Shown piece by piece: positions 19,238 through 29,955 of a stretch of 64,000 nucleotides of DNA. Source of the DNA: Pseudo-nitzschia pungens (Eukaryota > Bacillariophyta > Bacillariophyceae > Bacillariales > Bacillariaceae); NCBI GenBank assembly GCA_037355855.1, contig CM074761.1, positions 2,313,346 to 2,377,345 on the forward strand, given 5' to 3'. Position 1 is the stretch's first letter. Each line of letters starts with the position of its first letter. Below the pieces are notes generated by a model, which did not search any database, was not told the DNA's origin, and saw nothing but the letters and a program-made list of their open reading frames with translations. A program made the translations under genes and the position numbers.

Positions 19238-21674
19238 GGCGCCTGGAACGCAGATACGACAAATGAAGTCGAAGGGAACGCAGATAGGGTACTTTTGGTT
19301 GGAATTCTTTGGTCGGTACGCTAATAGGGTAATAAACCAAAATGGGGATAAATTCGGTACGCAGATCTGGTATTGAAAACAGTCACTATATGAACATATA
19401 CAGTAATGCAGTATTTTAATCATCCTCAACAGTATTTAACAGAACCAGGGCAATATTGCGTGCACCGGGAGATGCACGGTAACATGCACGGTAACATGCA
19501 CGGTAACATGCACGGTAACATGCACGGTAACATGCACAGTAACATGCACGGTAACATGCATGGGAACATGCATCCGAACATGCACGGGAACATGCACGGG
19601 AAAAAAAATACCTTAAGTACAAAAAATACCTTAAGTAACGATTTCAGACTATCAACGATAAATATCAATCACCGTATTAATAGTTAAAAATTTAACACGT
19701 AAATTCAAAAATCTTCTGTACTGGGCGGCCGACCCATGCACGATAACATGCACGGTAACATGCAAAATGGGTACAGATGGGTACAAATGGGTTCAAACGG
19801 GTTCAAACGGGTTCAAACGGGTTCAAACGGGTTCAAACGGGTACTACAACCGGTTTCAAACCGATACTGCAACCGGGTACCCGGTGGACTGCCCAGTTGC
19901 AGGTTGACCGACCGACTGACCGGCCGGGTTGTACCGGGTTGACCGACTGACCGACCGACCGACCGACCGACCGGCCAGGTTTTACCGGGTTGACGGGGTC
20001 AACTGGGTAATCGTTTGTAGAAGATTTTTGAATCTGCGTGTTAAATTGTAAGTACCTTTTTGAATATACGTGTTAAATTTTTAACTATTAACTCGGGTGG
20101 ACCGTGTTCAATTGAATCTCCATCTTAAATGTTCTAATGTGCTGTATTGAAAATTTAATACGTTGATTGATATTTCCCGGTGACTTGGTACTTAAGGTAT
20201 TTTTTGTTACCATTCATGTTACTGTGCATGTTACCATGCATATGGTTGCAAACCCGGTTGTAGTACCGGTTGCTACCCCTTTGAAACCCGGTTGCAATAC
20301 CGGTTTTTTTGCAGTACTGGTTTCTACTGCAAAAACTCTACCCGTTTGTACCCGTTTGAACCGGTTTTTTTTTGCAGTACTGGTTTCTACTGCAAAAAAT
20401 CTACCCGTTTGTACCCGTTTGAACCGGGTTTTTTTGCAGTACTGGTTTCTACTGCAAAAAATCTACCCGTTTGTACCCGTTTGAACCGGGTTTTTTTGCA
20501 GTACTGGTTTCTACTGCAAAAAATCTACCCGTTTGTACCCGTTTGAACCGGGTTTTTTTGCAGTACTGGTTTCTACTGCAAAAAATCTACCCATTTGTAC
20601 CGGCTTAATACCCGGTCGGGCCGCCACCGTATTAAATTTTCAATACACATTAGAACATTTAACATGGAGATTCAATTTAACACGAATGACCGGGTTAATA
20701 GTTCAAAATTTAACACGTAGATTCAAAAATCTTCTGTACCGGGCCGACCGGTCAACCCGGTACAAACCGGTCAACCTGGTAGTACAACCCGGTACAAATG
20801 GGTACTAACCGGTACAAACAGGTACAAACGGGTACAAACCGGTACAAACCGGTACAAACCGGTACAAACCGGTACAAATGGGTACTGCCACCGGGTTGTA
20901 GCGACTATGACCGGGTCAACCGGTCTGTACTACCCGTTTGTACCTCGTCCGCCCGGTACAGAAGATTTTTGAATCTACGTGTTAAATTTTTAACTCTTCC
21001 CCGTGTAAAATTGAAGCTCGAATGGTTACTTAAGGTACACGGTAAGATGCACGATAACATGCACGATAACATGCACGATAACATGCACATTAACATGCAC
21101 GGTACTAACAAAAAATACCTTAAGTAACAATTTCCCACCGTCAATACGATAATTAAAATGCTTTCTACGTATTAATTTGAATCTCCGTCTTAAATATTCT
21201 AATTAGTATTGAAAGTTTACCCGGTCAATAGTTAAGTACCGGGTCGACCGGATTAATCGTTAAAAATTTAACACGTAGATTCAAAAATCTTACCGTTTGA
21301 ACCCGTTTGAAACCGGTTGCTGTACCCGTTTGAACCCGTTTGAACCCGTTTGTACCCATTTTGCATGTTACCGTGCATGTTACCTTGCATGTTACCGTGC
21401 ATGTTATCGTGCATGTTACTGTGCATGTTATCGTGCATGTTACCATGCACCGTGCGTGTTTTTCTCCCGATGCACGCAATATTGCCCTAGTACTGTTAAA
21501 AACTGTCAAGCATATAGTGCAAAATATCATCTGTTTCATTACCAGATCTGCGTACCAAATTTATCCCCATTTTGGTTTATTACCCTATTAGCGTACCGAC
21601 CAAAGAATTCCAACCAAAAGTACCCTATCTGCGTTCCCTTCGACTTCATTTGTCGTATCTGCGTTCCGAGCGCC
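19238..21674. mobile_element. non-autonomous long-TIR DNA transposon, copy B (inverted)
   Basis: This 2437-bp copy of the same element starts GGCGCCTGGAACGCAG and ends with the complement of GGCGCTCGGAACGCAG, so it is reversed relative to copy A. It has its own perfect 10-bp direct repeat, TCGGTAATTA, different from that of A. That shows a separate insertion rather than a simple inverted duplication. Internal order mirrors copy A. It differs in array copy number: a shorter 12-bp array (about 19471-19600) and five instead of three 62-bp hairpin units. No transposase is encoded. Only about 107 bp separate the two copies. Confidence 0.82.
20301..20590. repeat. 62-bp hairpin repeat, 5 copies
   Basis: Five units each contain GCAGTACTGGTTTCTACTGC flanked by T- and A-runs, giving a perfect stem with an 8-base loop, followed by TACCCGTTTGTACCCGTTTG. 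Confidence 0.8.
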
Positions 21675-21684
21675 TCGGTAATTA
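21675..21684. repeat. target-site duplication (right copy) of element B
   Basis: TCGGTAATTA is identical to 19228-19237. Confidence 0.85.
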
Positions 21685-22717
21685 TGACCCATGGGCAGTC
21701 ACGTTGCAAGTACGTACGTATGGCCATTACTATTCTGAGTTTATTGCCCTTTCTGAGTTTGGAAGCCAATAGAATGGATCGAATATACGACTGAACTATC
21801 GCGTGAAACACCTCACACGTACAGATTATGTCATAAGCCCTTTGGGCCCGAATTCACGTATGAAATTCTCTCTTTGTTGTGGAAAGTCTGTATCCGTAGG
21901 TGTAACCTGTACATGCCGAAGGTAAGTAATGCTAGTTTGAGCACTTGTGCCCGATACCAGTAAGCTTTTACCTGGGAAGATTACCTTACCACCAGGTTGA
22001 AAAATTCATACTCAGTCAGAATGAGATATCCACGAACCACCAGTTTTGTTTTTGGGATCTAGAAATACCGTTTCCCACCGTTGCGATCATTCTGGAAAAG
22101 AATCGGTGTAATCGGAAGAAGGAGGCTTGGCACTAAAAACAAAGTGATAGAACAACGCAATCGTGTTGGACAGTCACCACGATTCAAAAAGATGGCGTAT
22201 TGAATACCAGAAATGCGAGTAAGGTTTACGAGTAGTGTTCAAGCGTAGTCGAAGAAGGCTCAGTAAGTGCGCAAGCAGGCACCAACGATTATTTCACCTC
22301 GTTGTGTTCAGTACATCGCTGCGTGAAAATTGTCTTCGTCTTATGCGTGATGATTGTGTTTCCCTTTTTTGCAACTCTTGCCCGTGAATTAGTGTGGAAA
22401 TAATAATGCAAAGGAACGTAGGAACAATGTATTTTTTTACCTCGTGAGTGAAGTATTCTACCGGCTGAAAATGCCAAGCTCACGATTACTTAGCAATTAC
22501 TACTACTAATTTTTCACACCCCTCAATGTGTGTTCGACTAAATTTCCACCAACTATGTCATGTTGATTGTCCCACTTAAACCATCTGAAACATCCTAACC
22601 TTTTACCTTGTCCTTCTCATTCAAAAATACCCCTGATCCCAGTCACATTCAGACTATGCCAATAAGCTTCTGCAGCTATTCATCCTTTCATACACCAATC
22701 AAGTCATCAGTCAAGTC
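21685..22717. other. non-coding spacer
   Basis: No gene was recognised; open frames are short and unconvincing. It includes the upstream region of the DUF6824 gene. Confidence 0.5.
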
Positions 22718-24979
22718 ATGTCCAGCGACAACGGCGAAGCCTCTCATGCCCTTACAAGTGGTCTCGAAAGTATTGCACTGGAAGCTCTCAAGGCGCTACA
22801 TAAAGATCAGGGAAAGAATCCAACCGAGAATGAAACACATATGGTCGTTTCGAGTCCGGACGTACTAGCTCGTCCGAGTGTGCTTGCTATGAAGGCATCT
22901 CGCGTTGTTTCCGCCGAATCCATTAAGAGTGAGGACAAGTACCTGTCTGCACCACCCCTTCCGCCTAAAGCAGAGGTGAAAGCAGAGTTTGTAAAAATGC
23001 GTAGAATCGAGGGGAAAGAAGCGATATCTCCCATGCCTAAGGTTTCAAGATCGACGACACCAATGAAAGTATGTACGGCATCACCAGTACTTCTGCCGCG
23101 TTCGTGGACTACTTCCGAAACGGAAAACAAGAAAGAAGTTATCAAGAAAGCTATCAAGGAATATGAAAACAACCCAAAAACTATCAAGAAAGCTATGATT
23201 GAAGCAGCCTATCCGTGGATGCTAGAAATGAAAAAGGAAAGACCTACGACCCCCATGGAAATGCGTACGGCATCACCAGTAAATTCTGCGCCGTCTTCGA
23301 GGACTGCTTCCGATGATAAACATACCTCAACCCCAATGAAAGTACGTACGGCATCACTAGTAACTCTGCCGTCTTCGAGTACTACTTCCGATGATAAACA
23401 TATCTCAACAAAGAACAACGAAGAAACTATCAAGGCAGCAGACTTTTCACATATTCTTGCTGATCCAGAAGCCTGGTTGCAACAAACCGAAAATATGTTC
23501 TCGAAGTTGCCTCAGGTAGAGCAGAGTAGCAAGGAGATTGTTGTTCAACCAAATGACGTATTGTGTGGAAGAGGTGGCGAAACAAATCACCACCCTGGAA
23601 ATGTTAGATATAGATCCCTTGTCAAGGCGTATCAAAAACTTTACCTACTGGCAAAACGTCGCGACAAACCGAAAATCGCGCAGTGCATTGTTGTAAGTGT
23701 TAGGGGAGTCAACGGGCGTTTCCTCAAGCGAATGAAAGATTCAAAGTTAGGGGGGAGCTTAGTTTGGGTTGACGTGGGAAACGTTAAGGCTAGAGAAAAA
23801 ACATCACAAGCCTTGAGGGAAGGTGCACCAGACTTGAGAGAAAGTGTCACGACCTCCACCGTGACAACAACTGCGAGTGATGGTGAAATTCATGTGCCGC
23901 CGGAACGGAAAGAAACAACTATTGCCCCCCCTACTGCTATGATGGCAACAATGGAGACCATGATGGGATGGGCGCATTCTTCCGGTAACTTCAACAGTGT
24001 TGATAGTTCGGGAAGTGCGAAAAAGACTGCCTCCCGAGCAAACCCCACTCCCTCGTCCTTTCAATCATTGGACCCAGACACGCATGCATTGACAACCAAG
24101 GCTTTCTCCGCCGCAGCTGCGGAGTTGATGCGTCATCCGGTTTTTCATCAGCTCGATCCAGCTCAACAACAACAAGCAATACTACACGAATTCGCTCAAG
24201 TTACAGCTTCTGTAGCGGCAGCGAAAGTGGAAGCGGCAACCAGAACCTCAACAACAACAATAACAGGCAAGAAACAGCCCTTCCTTCCAGTGCACTTTAA
24301 AACCCATGAACACCAATACTATGTTGCTCCTCCGCATACTCTCAACAGTTTAGGGAATTACTTCAACTGTTATTCCATGAATGGTGATGGTAGTAAAATG
24401 CGGGCTTCAGAAACTCCTGAACCTGTCTCTTCACTTGAAAATCCTTTTCCACAATCTTGCAGGAGTAATGACCAGTCCAGCGGGATTGTAGCTCAGTCAA
24501 TGATGCGTGAGCTGGAAATCAACAGAACAGCAGTGGCATCAGACGGCGATTGTGCCGTTGCTGCTTCGGCTGTCAATCGCGACGTCCGTGGGACACCTTC
24601 AACGGCTGATGAGCATCACAACACCAGAAAGCGACCGGCTCCTTCTCCATCACCATCCTCTATCGTGACATCGATGGGCAGGGCTATTCCTTCGAAGACT
24701 CCTCGTTTGACTAGTCTGCCAAGCGTTGTTTCTGACACGGGTAGTGAAGAATCGTCGTCGTCGTCTTCCGCATCGTCATGTTCGTCGTTTGTGACAAACT
24801 CCTTTGAGCCGATGTCGATTTCCTCCAATACTTCCATCAAAGATATTGACAACAACAGAACCGATGTTGACAGGGGTACGATTGCTTCTTCGGCTCTGCG
24901 TAGAGGGTCACGACTCAAGCGCTTCAAGGCACGCATGGACAGCCAATTCAAGTCACTCATGCAAGAAGAAGTAAAATGA
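22718..24979 (+). CDS. DUF6824-domain protein, probable nuclear regulator
   Basis: The 753-residue single-exon protein carries one DUF6824 domain at about residues 280-375: NDVLCGRGGETNHHPGN, YQKLYLLAKRRDKPKIAQ, GRFLKRMKDS, WVDVGNVKAREKTSQALREG. The domain is abundant in diatoms and of unknown biochemical function; the proteins resemble transcription regulators in layout. The N-terminal part has three related segments (TPMKVCTASPV, TPMEMRTASPV, TPMKVRTASLV) each followed by a Ser/Thr/Asp-rich linker. The C-terminal half is low in complexity: Ala/Gln-rich helix (FSAAAAELMRHPVFHQLDPA), Ser-runs, and a basic end (RRGSRLKRFKARMDS) that could be a nuclear signal. The frame is intact from ATG to stop. 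Confidence 0.75.
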   Translation: MSSDNGEASHALTSGLESIALEALKALHKDQGKNPTENETHMVVSSPDVLARPSVLAMKASRVVSAESIKSEDKYLSAPPLPPKAEVKAEFVKMRRIEGKEAISPMPKVSRSTTPMKVCTASPVLLPRSWTTSETENKKEVIKKAIKEYENNPKTIKKAMIEAAYPWMLEMKKERPTTPMEMRTASPVNSAPSSRTASDDKHTSTPMKVRTASLVTLPSSSTTSDDKHISTKNNEETIKAADFSHILADPEAWLQQTENMFSKLPQVEQSSKEIVVQPNDVLCGRGGETNHHPGNVRYRSLVKAYQKLYLLAKRRDKPKIAQCIVVSVRGVNGRFLKRMKDSKLGGSLVWVDVGNVKAREKTSQALREGAPDLRESVTTSTVTTTASDGEIHVPPERKETTIAPPTAMMATMETMMGWAHSSGNFNSVDSSGSAKKTASRANPTPSSFQSLDPDTHALTTKAFSAAAAELMRHPVFHQLDPAQQQQAILHEFAQVTASVAAAKVEAATRTSTTTITGKKQPFLPVHFKTHEHQYYVAPPHTLNSLGNYFNCYSMNGDGSKMRASETPEPVSSLENPFPQSCRSNDQSSGIVAQSMMRELEINRTAVASDGDCAVAASAVNRDVRGTPSTADEHHNTRKRPAPSPSPSSIVTSMGRAIPSKTPRLTSLPSVVSDTGSEESSSSSSASSCSSFVTNSFEPMSISSNTSIKDIDNNRTDVDRGTIASSALRRGSRLKRFKARMDSQFKSLMQEEVK

Positions 24980-25951
24980 AGTTAAGTTTCTAAAAAGTTC
25001 GTTTTCATAGGATGAAGATGATTACAGTGAATGGGCCTATGGATCTAACGCGAAAGGGAAGAGAGACGAATAAATGTGAATGGCAAACGCATTTGCATCG
25101 TTCCATTCAGCTTTCACATCATTTCATGCAACGAAGCAAATAATCATACATTATTGAAGTTCTGCGATCCAAATTTTGTTCAAACGGTGTGTCAAACATG
25201 TCTTGGACATAATTATTTGCGAGCGTGAGGTTGGCTTTACTGTTTTAGTATTGACTCTATCAGTCTCTGTGCCTGGATTCATTTTTTTCTACATAGTTGT
25301 TGTCCCTTTCGATGGAATTGGAACGACGTTATCCTGTTTCATGTTGAATCTTTCTGTTCTAACTTTCAAAACTTGAAACTCTCTTTCCCCAACGAGTAGC
25401 TTCCTTCATTCTACACTAAGAATAATGATACAAGTGCTCGGGATAAATGATGATATTTCGTATTCTAGTAAGTTAACTTACTTCCCTCAGAGAACACACA
25501 ACGTGAAAATAACCGACCTTGTTCCCGCGGAAGAACTTGGTAATCAACACAAGTTATCGCTTGATCGGATACTTCGTATTTTCAGTACAAGGTTAAGGTA
25601 CCGGCATGGCAATGTGGTCAGGACCGAAAGAACCGGTGTTTGTTACATGTACGTACCATGTCATCGTAGGAATGCGAGTAGGACCTACCCTAAAGCACTG
25701 GTACCAAAAAATACCAAACACCACAAAAAGTAACAACAAACGAAGTTGCATTCCTCAGTCCGGTTTTCAAAATAAATGATCATGACTTCACAACTGTTGA
25801 GTGTTTTTCGTCTGGGAAAAGAAGTGGCGATTTGAACAGGAAACGTCAAATCGATAGTCTGAAACATCAACTGTTTAGTTCATTTGCTTCGAAGTATTGA
25901 GTATCCTCCGACAACGATAAAGAAATAATCAAACTCCTTGTTATCGAAAGA
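24980..25951. other. non-coding spacer
   Basis: No supported gene lies between the DUF6824 gene and the downstream membrane-protein gene. Confidence 0.5.
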
Positions 25952-26719
25952 ATGCAGGATTCTGTGTCGTCGACAGACCAAACGCAGCGCGAAAACACCG
26001 ATGATGTCGTTGAGCCATCGCGAACAAGGACAGCACCATCGACGGCATCGAAATCAACCTGGGAACTTGAAGATAGTTCCATTTGGTGGTTGAGTTATTT
26101 CTGGGAACCTTCCAGTTCATCTGGCTGGTTGAATAAGCCAGGGAATATCCTGCTGCTCACTTCAGTACCGTTCTTTGCGGGCGCTTACTTCGGATACCGA
26201 ATGCCTACGGAGCGATTGGAAGATTTAATACAGGGTCACGCTGGTGGCAGTAGAAATACCATTAGAGAAGTTCGCAAAGCAAAAGCTGCCAACCAAGATG
26301 CAATCCGAGCAGCTGCTGCTCGAACAGCATCGAAGGCATTGCGGATCGCGACCTTGGGGACTGTGGGTACCTTTGGATTTATAGGTGCTATCGGATTTTA
26401 CTTCAGTGGGTACGATTCCATCGAAGAAGCTATGAAAGGAACATCGACTTGGGCATCTTCTTGGGGTAAATCTCTTGAACAATTGATGGGAGGCGATCAG
26501 GCTACAAGCAAAACTCATCCAGAGGTTTTAGCTACAAAACATATGGACGGGGACGAGGAACTGCGGTATATCTATGACAAGTACATCAAAGAATACGATG
26601 GCAATGATGGCGAATATACATCACTGCAAGACTTCGACAACACAAAGAACGCGGAAGACCCAGCGCCAACATTATACTCGATATATGAAAAGTACTTTGT
26701 GAAGAAGGATGACGATTGA
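25952..26719 (+). CDS. two-pass membrane protein, possibly TMEM242-like
   Basis: The 255-residue protein has two hydrophobic segments: GNILLLTSVPFFAGAYFGYR (about residues 63-82) and ALRIATLGTVGTFGFIGAIG (about 129-148), joined by a basic helical linker (TIREVRKAKAANQDAIRAAA). After the second segment comes YDSIEEAMKGTSTWASSW, then an acidic C-terminal tail. The arrangement (ALR...G..FG..G..F....G..S...) resembles animal TMEM242, a mitochondrial inner-membrane assembly factor for ATP synthase and complex I, but similarity is modest and judged by eye. Single exon. It converges on the gene at 27053-28913. Confidence 0.5.
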   Translation: MQDSVSSTDQTQRENTDDVVEPSRTRTAPSTASKSTWELEDSSIWWLSYFWEPSSSSGWLNKPGNILLLTSVPFFAGAYFGYRMPTERLEDLIQGHAGGSRNTIREVRKAKAANQDAIRAAAARTASKALRIATLGTVGTFGFIGAIGFYFSGYDSIEEAMKGTSTWASSWGKSLEQLMGGDQATSKTHPEVLATKHMDGDEELRYIYDKYIKEYDGNDGEYTSLQDFDNTKNAEDPAPTLYSIYEKYFVKKDDD

Positions 26720-27052
26720 TATTGTCCAACAACAGTATCAAACTAGGGAGGAAGTTGGTTCTTGCACAGGCACAGACAAAGTGATGTCTGCTTCTGGACC
26801 TGTGTACGTACTTCTTGTGTAAACAAAGTAAGCGCGGATAACACCTGATGCAACGACATAAACTTAGATTTCATATGTTGCTTCAGCTCGAATATTTTAG
26901 TGTCTCGAAGTGCTCATTGACTAAGCGATAAAAATAATTGATAGTGCTCGATGATGGGGATCCAAACAGAGTGAAAAAATAAGACGAAAGTATGCTGTTT
27001 TGATTTGCACGGTGTAAGCTCAAACAAACCTTCATTTTTGAAAGAGAAAGAT
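26720..27052. other. convergent 3' spacer
   Basis: Nothing beyond the 3' flanks of two converging genes was seen. Confidence 0.5.
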
Positions 27053-28913
27053 CTATCGCTTTCTATTTGAGCTGCTGATAAGGTCTCGTCCCGAGTTCCG
27101 CCCACCATCTCTTGTTGGTTTTGAGTATGGTGAGCACCTCGGACGATCAACTTCGTGGTTGTCGCGACGATCATCATGTGGTGAGATAGGTGGGCCTCGT
27201 CCCTGTGGGCGATGCTGATCCCCATGCTGAGAATCCCATGCAGGACCGCTTCCGTGACCTGGATATGACCTCGGTCGTCCTCGAAAGTCGCCAGGTGGTC
27301 CTCCATCTCGGGGATATGGTCGAGAATGAGGCGGGGGCCCATCACCCGTGCGATGAGGAAAACCACCGCGACGATGGGGATTTCGAAAATCATTGTGGCC
27401 GTAATCATAGTTTCCGTAATCATTGCCCCGGAACTGTGGTGGATATCCAGTCCCCGATTTCTCTCTAGCCGGAAAACGATCACGGTTATCTTCCCTGAAG
27501 TGATAGTCATCGTAGGAAGAAAATTCATCGTCGTGATTATCCCGCGATGATCGTTTGCGTGTATTACGCCTATCACTACGTGCGATTCGATCGGTGCTTC
27601 CATCTTTGCGCTTGGGCGACTTCCTTCCCGATTGCGCGTCGGATCGTTCTCGTGGCTTTGTATGTCCCGCTTTATCTGTATCTCTTTTGATCTTTGGTTC
27701 AGTTTCAACGATTTGCCCCTCGACGGATGGATCAACGATTCCCCACCACTGATTGATTTCGAGGTGCGCGGGTATTCGTGAAAAGCAATTACACGATAGA
27801 AGAATGATTTTGAAACACTGTCAGATCACCTTACATTAAAAAAAAATGATCCCAAAAATCCATTAAATGTGGCTTGGCATCTGCATTCACGTAAAATACG
27901 GCACAGCTATTCTGACAACAGGGGCTTTCTCGTACAAAAGAACAATAGTCGAAGAGAGAGGTCGCAGGGAATTACGAAACAAAGGTGTGGAGTCTTCAGT
28001 TCATACATGCTCCACTTACCGACAAAGGCCATTCTCGTTTTCCTTGTGGGAACTCTTCCGGAAAAATGGGGATCTTTGGTTGCAAAACAATGCTCCCGGA
28101 TTTTTCATCAACATCAAAAAAGTCGTATTGAAGGTTGTTGTTGCCCTCGCCATCGTTGCTGCCCGTATTTAATGTATTCTTCAAATCTTTATGTCGCAAG
28201 AAACTACCAAACAAGTCGAAATGAGTTCGTTCCGGTGGATTCGGAATAGCATCTTTGCACAAGTCTTTCAAACCATCAAATACTATCTGTCGCAATCCAG
28301 AAAACTTGTTTACTCTTTCTCCGTCCACATCCACCTTCGAAGAACTGAGGTCAGGTGACACCGGAGACTTGGTTGAAGTTGCCGTGTCGGGGAGAGGAGT
28401 TGGAGGAGATTTGGACTTCGACGTATGAATTGGAGCGCGAGAGGACGGGAGTGATCTAGGTTTATCCTTTTTGTTATGAGTGGCTTTGGGTGCTGGAGGT
28501 TTTTTCATCCCTGATAACAGAGAAGTTGTTTCCTTCTTCTTTACATCTTCAGCGTTTCGTTTGCGGCCACTACCATCATTTTCGTTTGATTTTTTCGGTA
28601 TAGATTGAGATTTCGGTGATTTCTTTGGAATGGATTGCTCCTTTTTTATCGCTTTGTTTTGACTGGACGATTTGCTCGGAGATTTATTGTTGTCGTCTTC
28701 ATTCGTCAGCTTGATGCGTTTCTGTTGTTTCGACCCCATCCGACGCTTCATATAATCAGCCACTGATCCAGCTGTTATCATATCCTTTCCTTTCTCTTTC
28801 CTCTCATCCAGAGATCGTTTTTGCCCCTTCGCACTACTGAATTCATGTTCATGTTCATCATCACCATCATCATCGTCGTCGTCGATGACGAGTCGCTTTT
28901 TCCCTTTTGCCAT
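27053..28913 (-). CDS. two-exon disordered protein, Lys/Asp-rich N half and Arg/Gly/Pro-rich C half
   Basis: Two exons (28913-28020 and 27748-27053) join in phase 0 across a 271-bp intron with a perfect GTAAGT donor and a CAG acceptor, giving 529 residues. The first exon starts MAKGKKRLVIDDDDDD, with basic/Ser-rich stretches and a short ordered part (GLRQIVFDGLKDLCKDAIPN, then HFDLFGSFLRHKDL). The junction reads PIFPEEFPQGKREWPLS / WWGIVDPSVEG, a well-formed motif that supports the splice. The second exon is Arg/Ser/Asp-rich and then rich in RGG, GYPP, DYG and PRDGGPP, as in RNA-binding or condensate-forming nuclear proteins. No family was recognised. A competing open frame in exon 2 was rejected because it does not splice in. 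Confidence 0.62.
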
Positions 28914-29955
28914 TTCAGTTCTTCGAAAGGTTCTTTATTCCGCGTCAGATTAATTTGTTTGGAAAATTGTATTCAGATCAAAAAGAGAAATTTGAATATG
29001 ATTGTCAGAGGTAACGCTAATGGCTTTCATGCTGCCTGCATTGACAGAGCAGTAAATATGAAATACCGAAGTAGAAGTAAGGTAACGAGTATTCCATAGT
29101 GTCTGGTAGTTGGGCTTGATGATGTACCGAAGTAAGGATTACTCGTACCTGGTAAACCTTAGTTACTGTTGCTTGTAAGTGCAAGATTCTTACCAATATG
29201 ATCACGACGACGATACATTAGATCGATTCGACTAAAAAAGCATACGGTACGGGTACGAGTACCAGTTTAGTGGTTAAATACAGTCGGTCACGTAGATAAT
29301 GTACTAATCCTACCGTACGGATCACGTCAGTGCTAATTTTAACACATAAATCCTGATATAAATGACACACTCGACTCATAATTTTCGTGATAATTTTCGT
29401 GCTTTTTCTTTCCCTCTTGGACTGAAATACCGGTAAGGTTACCTCGAAGTAGCAATTAACGGCTTCGAAGCTCAGAACCCACTGGATGTCCACAGTTTCA
29501 AACACATGATTTTAAACCTTAGTTCCTGAGATAATGAGGTCGGACTGGTTCCTTGTTTCGTGGGGGTCCCAATTTTGTACCATTATTTTCTACGTCGGCT
29601 TATCCTATTCCAAAAAGAGTACTGTATTTAGCCACTAAACGGGTAACCTTACTCGTACGTAATACGTAAGGTTAGCGGTAGGTAACTTATAACTTACTGG
29701 TAATTAAGGTTAGTTCCGGAATCAATCAATCGGGAGCAAAAGTGGAAGAGTCAGTCTCATTCGTGATTGAGAATGGGGTCAACTCGTCAATCGGGTTAAA
29801 TTCGTCAATCATTGTCAGTCAGTATGATCACAAAAATCACGAATACCGGGTAACTTACGAGTATCTTACGTACCGGTAGGAACGGATATCCATGGGGTCA
29901 TTCAGTCTTTCATCTCAAAAAAGATCGTTAGATCTTATTGCTACAACATTCATAC
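28914..29955. other. non-coding spacer
   Basis: Many GTAAGGTTAC, GGTAACCTTAC and CGTACG motifs occur (about 29079, 29435, 29642-29700). No gene was recognised. Confidence 0.5.
29948..29955. repeat. 8-bp target-site duplication (left) of hAT-like element
   Basis: ATTCATAC directly precedes CAGGGGTCA and recurs at 30686-30693. Confidence 0.8.

Noticed and set aside
16856..21674. CRISPR-like array
   Set aside because: The short repeats have no unique spacers, the setting is a eukaryotic genome, and TIRs plus target duplications explain the structure.
16846..21684. Single inverted duplication of one locus
   Set aside because: Each arm has its own terminal repeats and a different 10-bp duplication, which fits two transposon insertions better.
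22718..24979. Heat-shock-factor DNA-binding domain
   Set aside because: The conserved block (DVLCGRGG...GRFLK...DVGN...QALREG) fits DUF6824, not the HSF winged helix.
26914..27735. 273-codon minus-strand frame overlapping exon 2 of the gene at 27053-28913
   Set aside because: The other frame splices in phase to exon 1 with consensus sites and gives a coherent RGG-type composition.
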